Positions 10,301-17,913 of a stretch of 42,749 nucleotides of DNA are shown here, one piece after another (the stretch's first letter is position 1; each line of letters starts with the position of its first letter). Under the pieces are notes generated by a model, which saw only the letters and a program-made list of their open reading frames with translations, had not been told where the DNA came from and ran no database searches. Position numbers and translations under genes: made by a program. Source of the DNA: Saprospiraceae bacterium (GTDB lineage Bacteria; Bacteroidota; Bacteroidia; Chitinophagales; Saprospiraceae); assembly GCA_020628855.1 (NCBI GenBank), contig JAHDEL010000009.1:10708-53456 (forward strand). Direction: 5' to 3'.

Positions 10301-12335
10301 TGTAGCTCTGGGACCAAACGCTCCTGGAGGTGAAGTTGATGGTACAAATGGAATGAATGGAACTGCAGCAGGAACAATCCAAATTATTGGAACTGTATCT
10401 ACATTAGATTTTGAAGTTGTTGGTGTTGGTATTGATGGTGATAATGCAATCGACGGTATTGAAATGATTTTCGAATCAGGAGGTGCTGACTGTTGCCCTG
10501 TGACTACTACATTTGATATTGTAGTTAATCCAGATCCATTGAATCCTGTAAATTCTCCTGTGAGTCAATGTGAAGGTGATTCAGTAACACTTAATGCAGG
10601 TGCAGCTGATGGTTATACATACTCTTGGACTTCGAATCCATTCTATCAGTTTACTGATACGAATCTAGCGACTCAAGAAGTATCTGTTACTCAGACTACA
10701 TCATTCTTTGTAACAGCTACAGCTACAGATGGTAGTGGATGTGAGTATACTGCGCAGATTGATGTGATGTATAATGCAGCACCCGATGTAATGACAGAAA
10801 CAGAAACTATCGAAGTATGCCCTGGTGGTGAAGAAGTAGTTTCTTTTGAAACAGATGCAACTGAAGTTTGGTGCTACTATGAGTACTTTGTTACAACAGG
10901 TTCAGGAACAATGTCTGTAATATCATTCACAGGAAGTGGTGCTGTTATGGATGGTATGTATAATATGCCATTTGTTGACACTGGATCAGGTAGTGGTAAC
11001 TTGATAAAAGAATTCTACAGTGCAGATGGCTGTGTTAGCGAATACATCATTCCTGTCACTGTATTAGACGCAGAAGTTTATATCAATGCAGATGCTGATA
11101 ATCCAATGGGAGTACAAACAATCTTCTATTGTCCAGGTGATGAAGTAACATTGACTGCTTCTTCTGATCAAGGTGTTATGTCTGTAACATGGTTTGATGC
11201 TAACGATGAAGAGAAGAGTACTGCTAATCCATATACTTTCGTTCCAACGGAAGGTGGAGTTTGTACAGTAGAAGCTATTCTCGATAATGGTTGTGTTGCA
11301 GTGAATACAGTAACACTAGTTCCTATCGATTTAATGGTAGATCTTACTTCTTCTACAGGCGAGGTATATTGTGAAGGTGAGCAAGTAACACTTACAGCGA
11401 CAACTGACCCAGAAGGTCTAGTTGTGACTTGGGTATGTGATGATGACACGACTGGTACAGGTGATGAATTAACATTCACTCCAGAAGGTACAGTTACTTG
11501 TACAGCAACTGTAATGGATATGGGTTGTGAAGATTCTCAATCAATAACATTAACACCAGAAGTTGCTTCTATAGCTGTTGAGCCTGGGGACGCTGTTATC
11601 TGTCCTGGAGAGTGTGTTGATTTAACTGCTACTGTAGGTGATGACTGTGAGTCTACTCTTTGGTCAACTAATGAAACAACACCTGGTATTACAGTATGCC
11701 CTGATCAAACAACAGAATACACAGTGACATGTACAACACCTGATGGTTGTGAAGCTACAGCTTCTGTTATCGTTACTGTTGAAGATGCGCCTCAAGTTGA
11801 TGCTAGTGCTTCACCAGAAGTTATTGATCAAGGAGATTCTTCTACACTATCAGTAACTAACCCTGATGATGACTGTACATATACATGGACAGTACTTGGA
11901 AGTGAGGAAGTAATCGGAACAGGTCCTACGCTTGATGTTTCTCCAAACGAAACAACAACATATGAGGTGACTTGTACTACTGTTGATGGATGTACAAGCA
12001 TGGCTCAAGTGACTGTGACTGTTGAAGAAGAACCAACTGTTGAATGTTCTGAGGATGCTATCTACATACCAAACACATTTACACCGAATAGTGATGGAAC
12101 TAACGAGCAGTATATTCTTTACAGTGAGGATGATATCCTTGAGGTAGAGTTCCTTATCTACGATAGATGGGGAGAGCAAGTATACAAAGGAGACAACATG
12201 TCTGATTTCTGGGATGGTACTTACGAAGGTGAGCAATTATCACCAGATGTGTACGGATACTGTGTAAGATGGACTTGTCCTGGTGACGACGATGTAGAGT
12301 TCCTTAAGACAGGAAATATCACATTGATCAGATAA
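7398..12335 (+). CDS. Giant T9SS type B cargo protein with PKD-like domains and a duplicated module
   Basis: I place the start at ATG 7398, 22 bases after the PorE-like stop. The frame stays open to 7350, but that would overlap the upstream gene. The 1645-residue product has a signal peptide ending Val-Leu-Asn-Ala-Gln (~29). A ~220-residue module (residues 30-250) recurs at about 813-1029 with shared blocks His-Ile-Asp-Arg-Leu-Gly-Gly-Asn, Ser-Thr-Met-Trp-Thr-Leu-Thr-Thr and Ala-Ile-Asp-Gly-Ile-Glu-Met-Ile-Phe-Glu. A PKD-like domain follows the first copy at ~250-345, and many Cys-paired Ig/PKD-like repeats fill the remainder. The end (~1550-1645) is a type B T9SS sorting domain: Ile-Pro-Asn-Thr-Phe-Thr-Pro-Asn-Ser-Asp-Gly, Tyr-Asp-Arg-Trp-Gly, final Thr-Leu-Ile-Arg. 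It is therefore secreted and surface-attached. The ligand is unknown. A strong terminator follows. Confidence 0.9.
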   Translation: MNSMIKIYMKICCMALCMVGLSFQVLNAQECASSFSQDWTGDMTTYSSNLGIATVTFDSPDAAGSNTTTFTPNGTFFSMDMGWWTPGSLAGAQSLQYTLNWDDTPDLSGDASDDGATKTITITYSQPVTNPVVHIDRLGGNFAADGVNQDYISNSTMWTLTTPGITINRVSGNPQFIVNGNAFYREPNVNLGSPNNPIGGEADGNNGMNGTAAGTLMFMGTVTTLTFDVVGVGPDGLGAIDGIEMIFEADLGPMASFTVDPAESCEGLDVAVANTSVFDPNGNVTFSWIYDYPGDVSSTDQDPMSISYATGGSYTIALILDDGTCQDTVMQSVTLSAADDPTASFDVETSGCSDDVNVTITSTSTSDVGIDSYAYTVESLDGATSFTGDEAVLAFNDEAGGFNVTLTVTNANGCTSSVTQLVGVTGDVFNYDIEDVASCEGSVVSLGTFEDGTSFTFDPDNITIENNELTVAVGADAVTYTYTATDGNCSTSGMFTVSGDGGGMTPFEVAAEATLCVGGSATLASDLPDGWTVTSDPDGVVTVVDNSLVAIGVNESTMVNLSFMDPSGCEYSATSSITVATAPLTGLPASVDICTDGTGSVSVSAVDYPTVQWVADGDVVIVTSGYTAVFESGPDGGSITLNATSADGCEISQVVLVNGNSGPGVALPPSVSLCGDEEGMLSLDGTSGNTYDWSSMGDITITSATDGNMVTFTSGAMGGQIFVNCTSAAGCVSTASVEVGLGNTPDVTFLDPLYACEGQPLTIPTDPNYTYVFTKSGSGTIDGNVFTFPAATTGSGISDVVICPVTVEITPVDCGTVGGSWSETAADTYYNADAGIEFISGSAAGTIATTFTPNGTFNTTNNGYWTNSDATGGQSLEFTINWDDTPDGTDQASDDSAIQSVTINFDSPQTNPIIHIDRLGGNFRGAGESDFISNSTMWTLTTAGASVMRLSGNPQFVVNGNAFYREPNVALGPNAPGGEVDGTNGMNGTAAGTIQIIGTVSTLDFEVVGVGIDGDNAIDGIEMIFESGGADCCPVTTTFDIVVNPDPLNPVNSPVSQCEGDSVTLNAGAADGYTYSWTSNPFYQFTDTNLATQEVSVTQTTSFFVTATATDGSGCEYTAQIDVMYNAAPDVMTETETIEVCPGGEEVVSFETDATEVWCYYEYFVTTGSGTMSVISFTGSGAVMDGMYNMPFVDTGSGSGNLIKEFYSADGCVSEYIIPVTVLDAEVYINADADNPMGVQTIFYCPGDEVTLTASSDQGVMSVTWFDANDEEKSTANPYTFVPTEGGVCTVEAILDNGCVAVNTVTLVPIDLMVDLTSSTGEVYCEGEQVTLTATTDPEGLVVTWVCDDDTTGTGDELTFTPEGTVTCTATVMDMGCEDSQSITLTPEVASIAVEPGDAVICPGECVDLTATVGDDCESTLWSTNETTPGITVCPDQTTEYTVTCTTPDGCEATASVIVTVEDAPQVDASASPEVIDQGDSSTLSVTNPDDDCTYTWTVLGSEEVIGTGPTLDVSPNETTTYEVTCTTVDGCTSMAQVTVTVEEEPTVECSEDAIYIPNTFTPNSDGTNEQYILYSEDDILEVEFLIYDRWGEQVYKGDNMSDFWDGTYEGEQLSPDVYGYCVRWTCPGDDDVEFLKTGNITLIR
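7485..8146 (+). repeat. First copy of the ~220-residue duplicated module in the giant cargo gene
   Basis: Encodes residues ~30-250. Blocks shared with 9832-10485 include Phe-Thr-Pro-Asn-Gly-Thr-Phe, Asn-Trp-Asp-Asp-Thr-Pro-Asp, His-Ile-Asp-Arg-Leu-Gly-Gly-Asn, Gly-Asn-Ala-Phe-Tyr-Arg-Glu-Pro-Asn-Val and Gly-Met-Asn-Gly-Thr-Ala-Ala-Gly-Thr. Confidence 0.85.
9832..10485 (+). repeat. Second copy of the ~220-residue duplicated module
   Basis: Encodes residues ~813-1029 and aligns nearly end to end with the first copy, though nucleotide codon choice has diverged. An old intragenic duplication is more likely than recent slippage. Confidence 0.85.
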
Positions 12336-12356
12336 GATCAATCTAGATAATATTTT

Positions 12357-12391
12357 AAGAGGTCATCAATACTATTGATGGCCTCTTTTAG
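12357..12391. terminator. Intrinsic terminator after the T9SS operon
   Basis: A 14-bp stem (AAGAGGTCATCAAT paired with ATTGATGGCCTCTT, one G-U pair) with a 3-base loop is followed by a short T run. It starts 22 bases after the giant cargo stop and separates that operon from mnmA. Confidence 0.85.
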
Positions 12392-12401
12392 TTTATAGCT
12401 G

Positions 12402-12409
12402 TAACTTTG
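12402..12409 (+). promoter_or_regulatory. -7 promoter element (TAACTTTG) for mnmA
   Basis: Full TAnnTTTG match lying 19 bases upstream of the mnmA GTG start, just after the preceding terminator. It predicts a leader of only about a dozen bases. Confidence 0.6.
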
Positions 12410-12428
12410 TATCATAATTAAGTATTCT

Positions 12429-13532
12429 GTGAGTAAGCATGGTAAAATATTAGTAGCAATGAGTGGAGGCATAGATAGTACAGTAAGTGCTATGATGCTG
12501 CATGATGAAGGCTATGAAGTTGTTGGGATAACAATGAAGACGTGGGACTATGCCACTAGTGGAGCTAATTCAAAAGAGACTGGTTGTTGCAGTCTTGATT
12601 CCATAAATGATGCCAGGGAAATTGCAGTTGACAAAGGCTTTCATCACTTCATTATTGATATTCGTGAGGAGTTTGGAGATTATGTGATTGATAATTTTGT
12701 GGATGAATATATAGCTGGACGTACACCGAATCCCTGTATTCTTTGTAATACGCATATTAAGTGGAATGCTCTATTGAAAAGAGCTGATATGTTAGATTGT
12801 GAATTCATAGCAACTGGCCATTATGCAAATACTGCCCAGGCAGCTGATGGTCGATACTATGTGACAAAAGGGAGAGACGAGAATAAGGACCAGTCCTATG
12901 TATTATGGGGCTTAAGTCAACAATGCTTGGCTAGGACACAATTTCCTATTGGCGACTTTACAAAAACAGAGATTCGGGAGATGGCAAGAAGCTGGGGATA
13001 TGAAAGTCTTTCCAAAAAAGCTGAGAGTTACGAAATTTGCTTCGTTCCAGGCAATGATTATAGGGAATTTTTGAAAGTCAGACAGCCAGACCTAGAAGAG
13101 CGTGTGGCAGGAGGAACTTTCGTTGATATCAATGGCAACACTATTGGTGAACATATTGGTTATCCTTTCTTTACTATTGGTCAAAGAAAAGGCTTAGGTG
13201 TGGCGTTTGGAGAGCCTAAATATGTTACAGAAATAAGACCAGAGTCAAACACAGTTGTATTAGGCGATGTAAAAGATTTGCTCAAGAATACAATGGTTGT
13301 TGATCAGGTAAATAGTATGAAATATGCATCCTTACCCAATATGGATGATGTAAAGACGTTGGTAAGATATAATGATGCCGGAACCATGAGTACTCTTTTG
13401 CCTTTATCTAAAGATAGGGTAGAAGTAAGCTTTCAAGCTCATGTCAGAGGAATCGCCCCAGGCCAATCTGCAGTATTTTATGAAGGTAATGATGTCCTTG
13501 GGGGCGGAATTATCACAACAAACAAAGCATAA
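12429..13532 (+). CDS. mnmA: tRNA-specific 2-thiouridylase MnmA
   Basis: MnmA thiolates U34 of tRNA Lys, Glu and Gln using ATP and a persulfide. The 367-residue length is normal for the family. Visible signatures are the PP-loop Ser-Gly-Gly-Ile-Asp-Ser (12-17) for ATP, the catalytic Cys in Ile-Leu-Cys-Asn (C106), Thr-Gly-His-Tyr-Ala (129-133), Lys-Asp-Gln-Ser-Tyr-Val-Leu (153-159), the second catalytic Cys in Glu-Ile-Cys-Phe (C204) and Gly-Gln-Arg-Lys-Gly-Leu-Gly near 250. The start codon is GTG, and no closer alternative fits the conserved N-terminus. The gene heads an operon: the lipoprotein gene begins two bases after its stop and rimM overlaps that in turn, a grouping around tRNA and ribosome maturation. 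Confidence 0.97.
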   Translation: MSKHGKILVAMSGGIDSTVSAMMLHDEGYEVVGITMKTWDYATSGANSKETGCCSLDSINDAREIAVDKGFHHFIIDIREEFGDYVIDNFVDEYIAGRTPNPCILCNTHIKWNALLKRADMLDCEFIATGHYANTAQAADGRYYVTKGRDENKDQSYVLWGLSQQCLARTQFPIGDFTKTEIREMARSWGYESLSKKAESYEICFVPGNDYREFLKVRQPDLEERVAGGTFVDINGNTIGEHIGYPFFTIGQRKGLGVAFGEPKYVTEIRPESNTVVLGDVKDLLKNTMVVDQVNSMKYASLPNMDDVKTLVRYNDAGTMSTLLPLSKDRVEVSFQAHVRGIAPGQSAVFYEGNDVLGGGIITTNKA

Positions 13533-13534
13533 TC

Positions 13535-14293
13535 ATGAAATTACAAGGCTATACTTTTCTCGTTTTTAGCTCAATACTTTTATTTACTGCCTGTCAAAGT
13601 GACGAACCACTTCCCAATATCTATCAAGACGACTTGCAATATCTACCGTTAGAGGTCGGGAAGTTTTGGGAGTATAGATTGGATAGTATTACGTATGATA
13701 ATTTAGGAGCCTTAGTTCAAGACAAAACTGGCTTTATTCGCGAACTTGTAGTTGAAGAAAACATTAACGACAATGATGATACTATCTATGTCGTGCAAGT
13801 ATCGAGGAAAAAAAATCTAGCTGACAGCTGGGTGGCGGATAAATTGATTAGGATAGAGAGGACCGATACAGGGTTTAATAGAGTAGAAGATAATCTATTG
13901 TTTGAGACACTCAAAGTACCAGCGCAAATAGGTAATTCATGGGATGGAAATCAATTTATCATCAATAACATAGAGGAAATTGTTGAAGGAGAGTCGATTA
14001 AGACCTACATTAATTGGGAATACCAAATCTTAGAAAGAGACATTGAAGTAGATGTTAATGGTGAGCTTTTTGCTGAAGCCTTGAAGGTGCAAGAAGCTGA
14101 TTATGTTAATCTAGTTGACAGGCGTTTTAGTCATGCTACATACGCCAAAAATGTAGGACTCATACATAAATCAAGAATCATATTGCACACACAGTGTTTG
14201 AATAATAACCCACCATGCAACGAGTCAGATCCATGGGAAGAAAAAGCAGAGAAAGGATACTTTTTAGAGCAAACATTGATTAATCGTGGATGA
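13535..14293 (+). CDS. Hypothetical lipoprotein in the mnmA-rimM operon
   Basis: The 252-residue product has a lipoprotein signal peptide with lipobox Phe-Thr-Ala-Cys (Cys 20), followed by Gln-Ser-Asp, so it is probably lipid-anchored in the envelope. The mature part opens with Leu-Pro-Leu-Glu-Val-Gly-Lys-Phe-Trp-Glu-Tyr-Arg, a pattern I associate with small uncharacterised Bacteroidota lipoproteins. The rest is beta-rich with many acidic residues. It starts two bases after mnmA and ends inside the rimM start (8-base overlap), so it is translated from the same mRNA, yet its envelope location gives no obvious tie to RNA modification. Function unknown. Confidence 0.82.
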   Translation: MKLQGYTFLVFSSILLFTACQSDEPLPNIYQDDLQYLPLEVGKFWEYRLDSITYDNLGALVQDKTGFIRELVVEENINDNDDTIYVVQVSRKKNLADSWVADKLIRIERTDTGFNRVEDNLLFETLKVPAQIGNSWDGNQFIINNIEEIVEGESIKTYINWEYQILERDIEVDVNGELFAEALKVQEADYVNLVDRRFSHATYAKNVGLIHKSRIILHTQCLNNNPPCNESDPWEEKAEKGYFLEQTLINRG

Positions 14294-14795
14294 CTTTAAA
14301 AAGAGGTTGTTAGAGATTGGCTACCTCGGGAAACCGGTTGGCTATAAAGGTCATATTACTGCACATTTCTTTGATAACTTAGACATTCAATTTTCTGAAT
14401 TTATTTTTATTAGTCAGGATGGTTTGCCAGTGCCATTTAAGCTGACAACAATAGATGATAGTTCAAATCCTGCACAGCTTAAGATTCAAGGAGTAGACCA
14501 GAAAGAAGATGCTATGCTCTATAAAGGATTAGCATTGTTTATTGAGAAAGAAAATGTCGAAGTGCAAGAAGAAGAGCACTCAGGCTACTTAGATTTTGAG
14601 ATTGAACATAAGAGTGAGATTATAGGCAGGATACGATCTACAGAGAATCATGGGCAGAATATTCTCGCCCAAGTAGAACTCACTAATGGAAAACTGGTAT
14701 TTCTTCCTTTAAATGAAGATCTAATATTGTCAATTGATAGTCAAAAAAAGGTACTTAGAATGGAGATTGTCGAGGGATTATTAGAATTGTACTAG
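14286..14795 (+). CDS. rimM: Ribosome maturation factor RimM
   Basis: RimM binds ribosomal protein S19 and assists maturation of the 30S head. The 169-residue protein has the N-terminal motif Ile-Gly-Tyr-Leu-Gly-Lys-Pro-Val-Gly-Tyr-Lys-Gly (7-18), a first beta-barrel, and a PRC-barrel-like second half with Phe-Leu-Pro-Leu near 140. It ends with Val-Glu-Gly-Leu-Leu-Glu-Leu-Tyr, the family's Glu-Gly-Leu-Leu close. The start is GTG at 14286, embedded in GTGGATGA so that the upstream stop lies within the first three codons, which suggests translational coupling. In many bacteria rimM sits with rpsP and trmD, but here it is with mnmA. Confidence 0.93.
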   Translation: MDDFKKRLLEIGYLGKPVGYKGHITAHFFDNLDIQFSEFIFISQDGLPVPFKLTTIDDSSNPAQLKIQGVDQKEDAMLYKGLALFIEKENVEVQEEEHSGYLDFEIEHKSEIIGRIRSTENHGQNILAQVELTNGKLVFLPLNEDLILSIDSQKKVLRMEIVEGLLELY

Positions 14796-14827
14796 GAGAA
14801 GTTATTATCTTAGTTTGACCAATAGGG

Positions 14828-14855
14828 GTATTAAGACATAGAGTTGTCTTAATAC
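14828..14855. repeat. Perfect 10-bp inverted repeat in the leader of the DUF6089-type gene
   Basis: GTATTAAGAC (14828-14837) and GTCTTAATAC (14846-14855) pair perfectly around an 8-base loop. The repeat ends 15 bases before the ATG at 14871 and has no T tract, so it is not a typical intrinsic terminator. It may be an operator or a translation-affecting hairpin. Confidence 0.55.
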
Positions 14856-14870
14856 AGTAGAAGAACTTAC

Positions 14871-15767
14871 ATGCATTTTAGAATAGCCATACTTTCATTC
14901 TTCGTTTTCATCTCATATTTTGGAAACGCTCAACAATTCTCTGTCAAGACTTTTGTAGGGACCTCCTACTATCTTGGTGACCTAGCTCCATACACACATA
15001 ATCTTAGTTTTTCTAAAGGACGAGCTGCTTTTGGAATCGCAGTGAGTCATGAATTGGCACCTTCTGTCAAACTATCAGGACGGTTTTATCGTGGTATGTT
15101 GGAAGGAACAGATGAATTAGCAAGAGATTTTAATAGAAGAAGAAGAAACCTCAGTTTCGAGTCACCTCTTACTGAGTTTGCATTGACAACAGATATCTAT
15201 CTCAGTGAGCTAATTCCTATAATGAAGAAGTGGGGTGTTGATATGTATGTATATTCTGGAGTTTCACTTTTTAGATTTAATCCGAGGACCTTGGTCGATG
15301 GAGTTTGGGTTGATTTACAGCCTCTAGGGACAGAAGGACAAGGCATTGTGGAGTTTGGTGGAATCCCTAAGTACAAACTTACACAAGTTGGTATTCCTCT
15401 CGGCTTTGGTATCGAATTCGAAATAGCTCCGATGTTCTCACTTGGTTTTGAAATAGCTCCGAGACTGACATTTACCGACTATCTCGATGATGTGAGTACA
15501 GACTATGTTGATTACGAATTACAATCTGAGTTACAAGGTGATTTGACAGCAAGATTAGGGAATAGGATTGCTGAATTTGAATATGGTGAAGAATATCATA
15601 CATTGGTGGCTAATGGTCAGCAGCCGCATATCAAAGGCTATGTAAGAGGAGATCCAAGTGATAATGATTGGTACCTTTTTAGCAATGTTACTTTATCTTA
15701 CTTCATAAGCAAGCTTGATAAGAAGGAAGAACAAGAGAAGCAATTATCTAAGGATAATCAATATTGA
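14871..15767 (+). CDS. Outer-membrane beta-barrel protein, DUF6089/PorG-like
   Basis: This 298-residue protein has a signal peptide (ending Phe-Gly-Asn-Ala-Gln, ~21) followed by Gly-Thr-Ser-Tyr-Tyr-Leu-Gly-Asp-Leu, a motif characteristic of the DUF6089 barrel family of Bacteroidota. Alternating hydrophobic strands follow, with Arg-Gly-Met-Leu-Glu-Gly-Thr-Asp and an Arg-rich loop (Asn-Arg-Arg-Arg-Arg-Asn) near 87-91. The small T9SS barrel PorG resembles this family, so a secretion-related role is possible, but the match is from memory of the motif and I keep it tentative. The tail is highly charged (Lys/Glu/Gln). A 75-base gap with a palindrome separates it from rimM, and its stop directly abuts the stop of the convergent gene. 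Confidence 0.8.
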   Translation: MHFRIAILSFFVFISYFGNAQQFSVKTFVGTSYYLGDLAPYTHNLSFSKGRAAFGIAVSHELAPSVKLSGRFYRGMLEGTDELARDFNRRRRNLSFESPLTEFALTTDIYLSELIPIMKKWGVDMYVYSGVSLFRFNPRTLVDGVWVDLQPLGTEGQGIVEFGGIPKYKLTQVGIPLGFGIEFEIAPMFSLGFEIAPRLTFTDYLDDVSTDYVDYELQSELQGDLTARLGNRIAEFEYGEEYHTLVANGQQPHIKGYVRGDPSDNDWYLFSNVTLSYFISKLDKKEEQEKQLSKDNQY

Positions 15768-17567
15768 TTACTCCTGCTTAATCTCAAGAATTTTTAATTC
15801 CACACGCTGGTTCCGTTTTCTCCCAGATTGGGTCTGATTTGACGCAATAGGATCACGTTTACCATACCCTTTATACTTTACTCTAGCATCTTCAATACCT
15901 CGTTTAATAAGATATTCAGCAACAGATTTTGCTCTTGCTGTGGATAATTTATCGCAGTATTCATGCGGAGGAATACCATTGGTATGTCCACCAATCTCAA
16001 TAATTAAACTGGAGTTTTCTTCAAGGAATGCATAGACTTCTTCTAGTGCATCTCGTGATCTGTCAACAATGCCGCTACTATCTGCTTCAAAATATAGATT
16101 ATCAAGTCTGAGTTTTTCGCCCACAACTAGATTTGCAGAATTCAAGCTTGCCATGGCAGCTTTCTTCTTGATATTTACTTTTTCTTCTACAGAACAACCA
16201 TTATTATCTGTGATCGTAAGATAGTGAAATCCATATATGAGTTTTTCTGCCTTAGTACCAACTTCCTTATTATCCCATTGCACTACATACGGCGATGTTC
16301 CGCCGGTCACTTGAATGGTACAACTCCCATCCTTTTTGATTGCACTTGTGGCTTTAGTTGTTTCGACAACATTGAAAGCAAGCGGTGCAGGTTCATTAAT
16401 CGTAAACGTCGTCTCTTTACTCACGCCTTTTGCGTCTGTCACAGTCAAGGCATAATTGCCAGCTTTTAGCAATCCAGGATTCTTACCTTTTAGGCGCACA
16501 GGGTTCCAAAAGTATTGGTATGGTTCTGTACCACCAGACACAGAAATATTTATTGTAGCATCTCCTGAACCAGGACAAGAGATTGATTTTTCGAGAATAC
16601 TCGAAAGGTACAGATCATCCACTTTAACTTCACCGTATTTGATTTGGAAGAGGCCAGCGTCTTCTGTACCTAACCAAATAACCCCATCATCATCACAAGC
16701 AAGAGAGAGACACTTTTGACTTGCTATTCCCAAGATGTCAGAATACTGTTCTATCTTATTAGTGTACGGATTAAATTTGACTAGCACATCACTTGCTATA
16801 TAGATGTTTCCTTCTTTGTCAACAACCAAATCATTGATTTTGCCTTTATGCAATCCTTTCTCTACATTGACATCAACCCATTGATTATCTGTTGCATTAA
16901 CTAAAAACATGCCTTTATCAGCAATGAGCCAGACGCCTTCTTCATTTTCAGTAATTCCAATATATTCTAGGTTTTTATCAAAGTTTTTTGAGTATCCTTT
17001 CTCTTTTCCTTTTTTCCACATGATTCCTTTATCTGTTCCAATCCATAATCTGCCATCCGTATCATGAAAGATAAAATTGATGTTGTTAGACTCTAGATTC
17101 GAGTCTTCGATACTCATGTGATCTTCTAGGATTCTTTTATTTAGATCAAAAATGAAAATGCCATCGGTTGTGCCCACGTACATCTTACCATGATATTCTT
17201 CTATGGTGTTGATGGACACCGTATCATTACTAATCTGAAAGACTTTGTAATTATCTATATAAATCGAGTTGTCAGCATATCCAGCTAGAAGTTTACCAGT
17301 CCTAGTAACCTTCACCGCGGTAGCCTCACCTAAGGATGCATCCAAGCCGGGAGCAACATTTCCTTGAGGAGATGTCACACCTGTCCGCGTTGCAAGAACT
17401 ACATCATCACCAGTAATCTGGATATCACTAATTCGTTCATTATTTCCAATAGAAGGAACTTGAACTAGGACAAGATCTTTATTATCTTTTTTGTCCTGGC
17501 CAAAAAGAGAACAGGTGATAAATAAACAGAACAAGAAAGAGATTCTCATAAATAGACAATTACGCAT
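15768..17567 (-). CDS. Propeller / SprB-repeat / OmpA-domain fusion protein
   Basis: The 599-residue exported protein has a signal peptide; an alternative in-frame ATG at 17549 gives a more standard signal sequence. Residues ~25-320 are two-component-regulator-type propeller blades, with recurring Trp-Ile-Gly-Thr-Asp-Lys-Gly and Trp-Leu-Gly-Thr-Glu-Asp-Ala-Gly-Leu. Two SprB-type repeats lie at ~329-395 and ~400-468 (Gly-Gly-Thr-x-Pro-Tyr...Leu-Thr-Val-Thr-Asp). Residues ~480-599 form an OmpA peptidoglycan-binding domain with Tyr-Phe-Glu-Ala-Asp-Ser and Leu-Ser-Thr-Ala-Arg-Ala. The usual Gly-His-Thr-Asp is Gly-His-Thr-Asn here. It is likely a wall-anchored periplasmic scaffold or sensor. The domain combination resembles T9SS-associated proteins but not a named one I know. 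Its stop touches that of the convergent barrel gene. Confidence 0.88.
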   Translation of the reverse strand: MRNCLFMRISFLFCLFITCSLFGQDKKDNKDLVLVQVPSIGNNERISDIQITGDDVVLATRTGVTSPQGNVAPGLDASLGEATAVKVTRTGKLLAGYADNSIYIDNYKVFQISNDTVSINTIEEYHGKMYVGTTDGIFIFDLNKRILEDHMSIEDSNLESNNINFIFHDTDGRLWIGTDKGIMWKKGKEKGYSKNFDKNLEYIGITENEEGVWLIADKGMFLVNATDNQWVDVNVEKGLHKGKINDLVVDKEGNIYIASDVLVKFNPYTNKIEQYSDILGIASQKCLSLACDDDGVIWLGTEDAGLFQIKYGEVKVDDLYLSSILEKSISCPGSGDATINISVSGGTEPYQYFWNPVRLKGKNPGLLKAGNYALTVTDAKGVSKETTFTINEPAPLAFNVVETTKATSAIKKDGSCTIQVTGGTSPYVVQWDNKEVGTKAEKLIYGFHYLTITDNNGCSVEEKVNIKKKAAMASLNSANLVVGEKLRLDNLYFEADSSGIVDRSRDALEEVYAFLEENSSLIIEIGGHTNGIPPHEYCDKLSTARAKSVAEYLIKRGIEDARVKYKGYGKRDPIASNQTQSGRKRNQRVELKILEIKQE

Positions 17568-17913
17568 TATAGAATATTATAATATAAGTATACAAATACC
17601 ATGCTTGTTTTAATAATAAAACTGGTACTCATAATTTATACGTAAACAAGAACTTTTAGGTACTGGGTACGGGCTCTGGGATATGTTATAATTTCATTAA
17701 ATATAATGACATCAAAAGAATTCAATGATACATGTTTGCACTATTCTACTACGTAACTTAGAAAAATATGCTAGCATTTAGAGAAGAATATTAGATAGAA
17801 TTCTCCACGCATGACCATATTTATATAATGTTATTTCTTAGAATTCTTTGTTAATTCAAGATGTTTTACACTCAGATATGCTTACTTTTAGTTGAATTAA
17901 TTAAACGATAAAT
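17568..17913. other. AT-rich divergent intergenic region, no gene seen
   Basis: 346 bases separate the fusion gene from the next plus-strand gene. I find no ORF, tRNA or strong hairpin. TACTTTTA around 17883 is one mismatch from the -7 consensus and may serve the 17914 gene. AGAATTC occurs three times between about 17717 and 17850, probably by chance. Confidence 0.5.

Noticed and set aside
9832-10377. Alternative-frame ORFs on both strands within the giant cargo gene
   Set aside because: They are shadows of the real frame: low-complexity composition from the repeated Thr/Gly/Asp-rich coding sequence, without start context or recognisable domains.
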